DNA from: Candidatus Omnitrophota bacterium
Lineage (GTDB): Bacteria; Omnitrophota; Gorgyraeia; Tantalellales; Tantalellaceae
Assembly: GCA_023142805.1 (NCBI GenBank)
Contig: JAGLIU010000171.1
Span: forward strand, 1-6,314
Reading direction: 5' to 3'
Length of the DNA stretch: 6,314 nucleotides
In this document: one piece after another, positions 6,058-6,314 of the stretch
How the letters are laid out: every line of letters begins with the position of its first letter
How positions within the stretch are numbered: position 1 is the first letter of the stretch
Made by a program: the position numbers and the translations under genes
The notes under the pieces: model-generated
What the model saw: the letters and a program-made list of their open reading frames with translations, nothing else
Told to the model about the DNA's origin: nothing
The model's database searches: none

Positions 6058-6203
6058 AGTGTTGGGGACCTTTCTATCCTTTTGCCCTTGGCCTTCCTAC
6101 TTGCGGCCCTTAATCCTTTAGCCTCTAGCCTTTTGCCTTTCGCCTTTTTACTTTATTGTCATCTCGACCGAGTGAACCGAAGGTGAGCGAGTGGAGAGAT
6201 CTC
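5997..6203. repeat. Composite repeat, unit 2 (207 bp)
   Basis: It runs from AAGTATTCCAG to GGAGAGATCTC and contains the right part of hairpin copy A, a 12-member heptad array and the left part of hairpin copy B. A further unit starts at 6204 and leaves the window at 6314, so the tandem array continues to the right. Confidence 0.8.
6073..6158. repeat. TTTAGCC-type heptad array of unit 2
   Basis: Twelve consecutive units of seven (two of eight) bases, including TTTTGCC, CTTGGCC, TTCCTAC, TTTAGCC, TCTAGCC, TTTTGCC, TTTCGCC, TTTTTAC and TTTATTG. The order parallels unit 1, with two extra heptads (TTTTGCC TTTCGCC, 6131-6144) inserted cleanly before TTTTTAC. Confidence 0.8.
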
Positions 6204-6265
6204 AAGTATTCCAAATTCCTCGACTCCGTTTCTCGCTACCGTTCGTCACTTCACTCCAGAATGAC
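6158..6265. repeat. Imperfect hairpin element, copy B (108 bp)
   Basis: The first 56 bases are identical to copy A. The rest differs by a handful of substitutions and one inserted base. Some changes weaken pairing: CCACTCG of copy A is CCGTTCG here. The terminal GTCAT and ATGAC are kept. Confidence 0.75.
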
Positions 6266-6314
6266 AGTGTTGAGAGCCTTTCTAGCCTTTAGCCTTTAGC
6301 CCTTAGCCTCTACC
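6204..6314. repeat. Composite repeat, unit 3 (cut by window end)
   Basis: It starts AAGTATTCCAAATTCC and carries the right arm of hairpin copy B. From 6281 it holds a fresh heptad array that is more regular than the others: TCTAGCC, TTTAGCC, TTTAGCC, CTTAGCC, TCTACC. Its end lies outside the window. Confidence 0.75.

Noticed and set aside
5748..6314. CRISPR array
   Set aside because: Units are about 207 bp and tandem, with no short repeats separated by unique spacers of even length and no cas genes in view.

Overview
The window is about 6.3 kb of AT-rich bacterial DNA. A single minus-strand gene cluster, rimP - nusA - infB - trpS, fills positions 148 to 5494. It covers ribosome maturation, transcription elongation/termination, translation initiation and tryptophan charging. 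All four genes look intact, with family-typical length and complete motifs. Transcription runs from high to low coordinates.

Organism: an uncultured-type, low-to-moderate GC bacterium. rimP, nusA and infB have Shine-Dalgarno-like sites, and a sigma70-type promoter (TTGACA, 17 nt, TAGAAT) lies upstream of rimP. Both argue against Bacteroidota, which generally use a different promoter and weak SD sites. The gene order and the intergenic hairpin and heptad repeats are reminiscent of candidate-phylum genomes such as Omnitrophota, but this is only a weak guess; no rRNA or other marker settles it.

Layout. Positions 1-147 lie downstream of trpS and hold a hairpin terminator candidate and an AT-rich array with a strict 7-base period. 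Positions 148-1146 are trpS. A 94-bp spacer separates it from infB (1241-3628), which ends 8 bp from nusA (3637-4929). A 109-bp spacer separates nusA from rimP (5039-5494, with the start corrected from a longer frame). Positions 5495-5640 form the operon head: a promoter, an untranslated leader of about 110 nt, and inside that leader a strong intrinsic-terminator hairpin with seven T. Positions 5641 to the end hold no convincing gene. They contain a small palindrome and then a tandem composite repeat: roughly 207-bp units, each a degenerate heptad array (TTTAGCC-like) followed by a 107-108-bp imperfect hairpin bounded by GTCAT and ATGAC. The first unit is degenerate and has grown nested 8-, 15- and 9-base tandem repeats.

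How the parts work together: RimP helps mature the 30S subunit, NusA rides on RNA polymerase, and IF-2 delivers initiator tRNA to the 30S subunit. The terminator just ahead of rimP suggests expression is limited by premature termination, which NusA itself could influence (inference). trpS is an unusual neighbour for infB; rbfA, truB and the ylxR/ylxQ genes, often found in this cluster, are absent here. No wholly new protein system is visible. The most interesting signals are the leader attenuator and the heptad/hairpin repeats.
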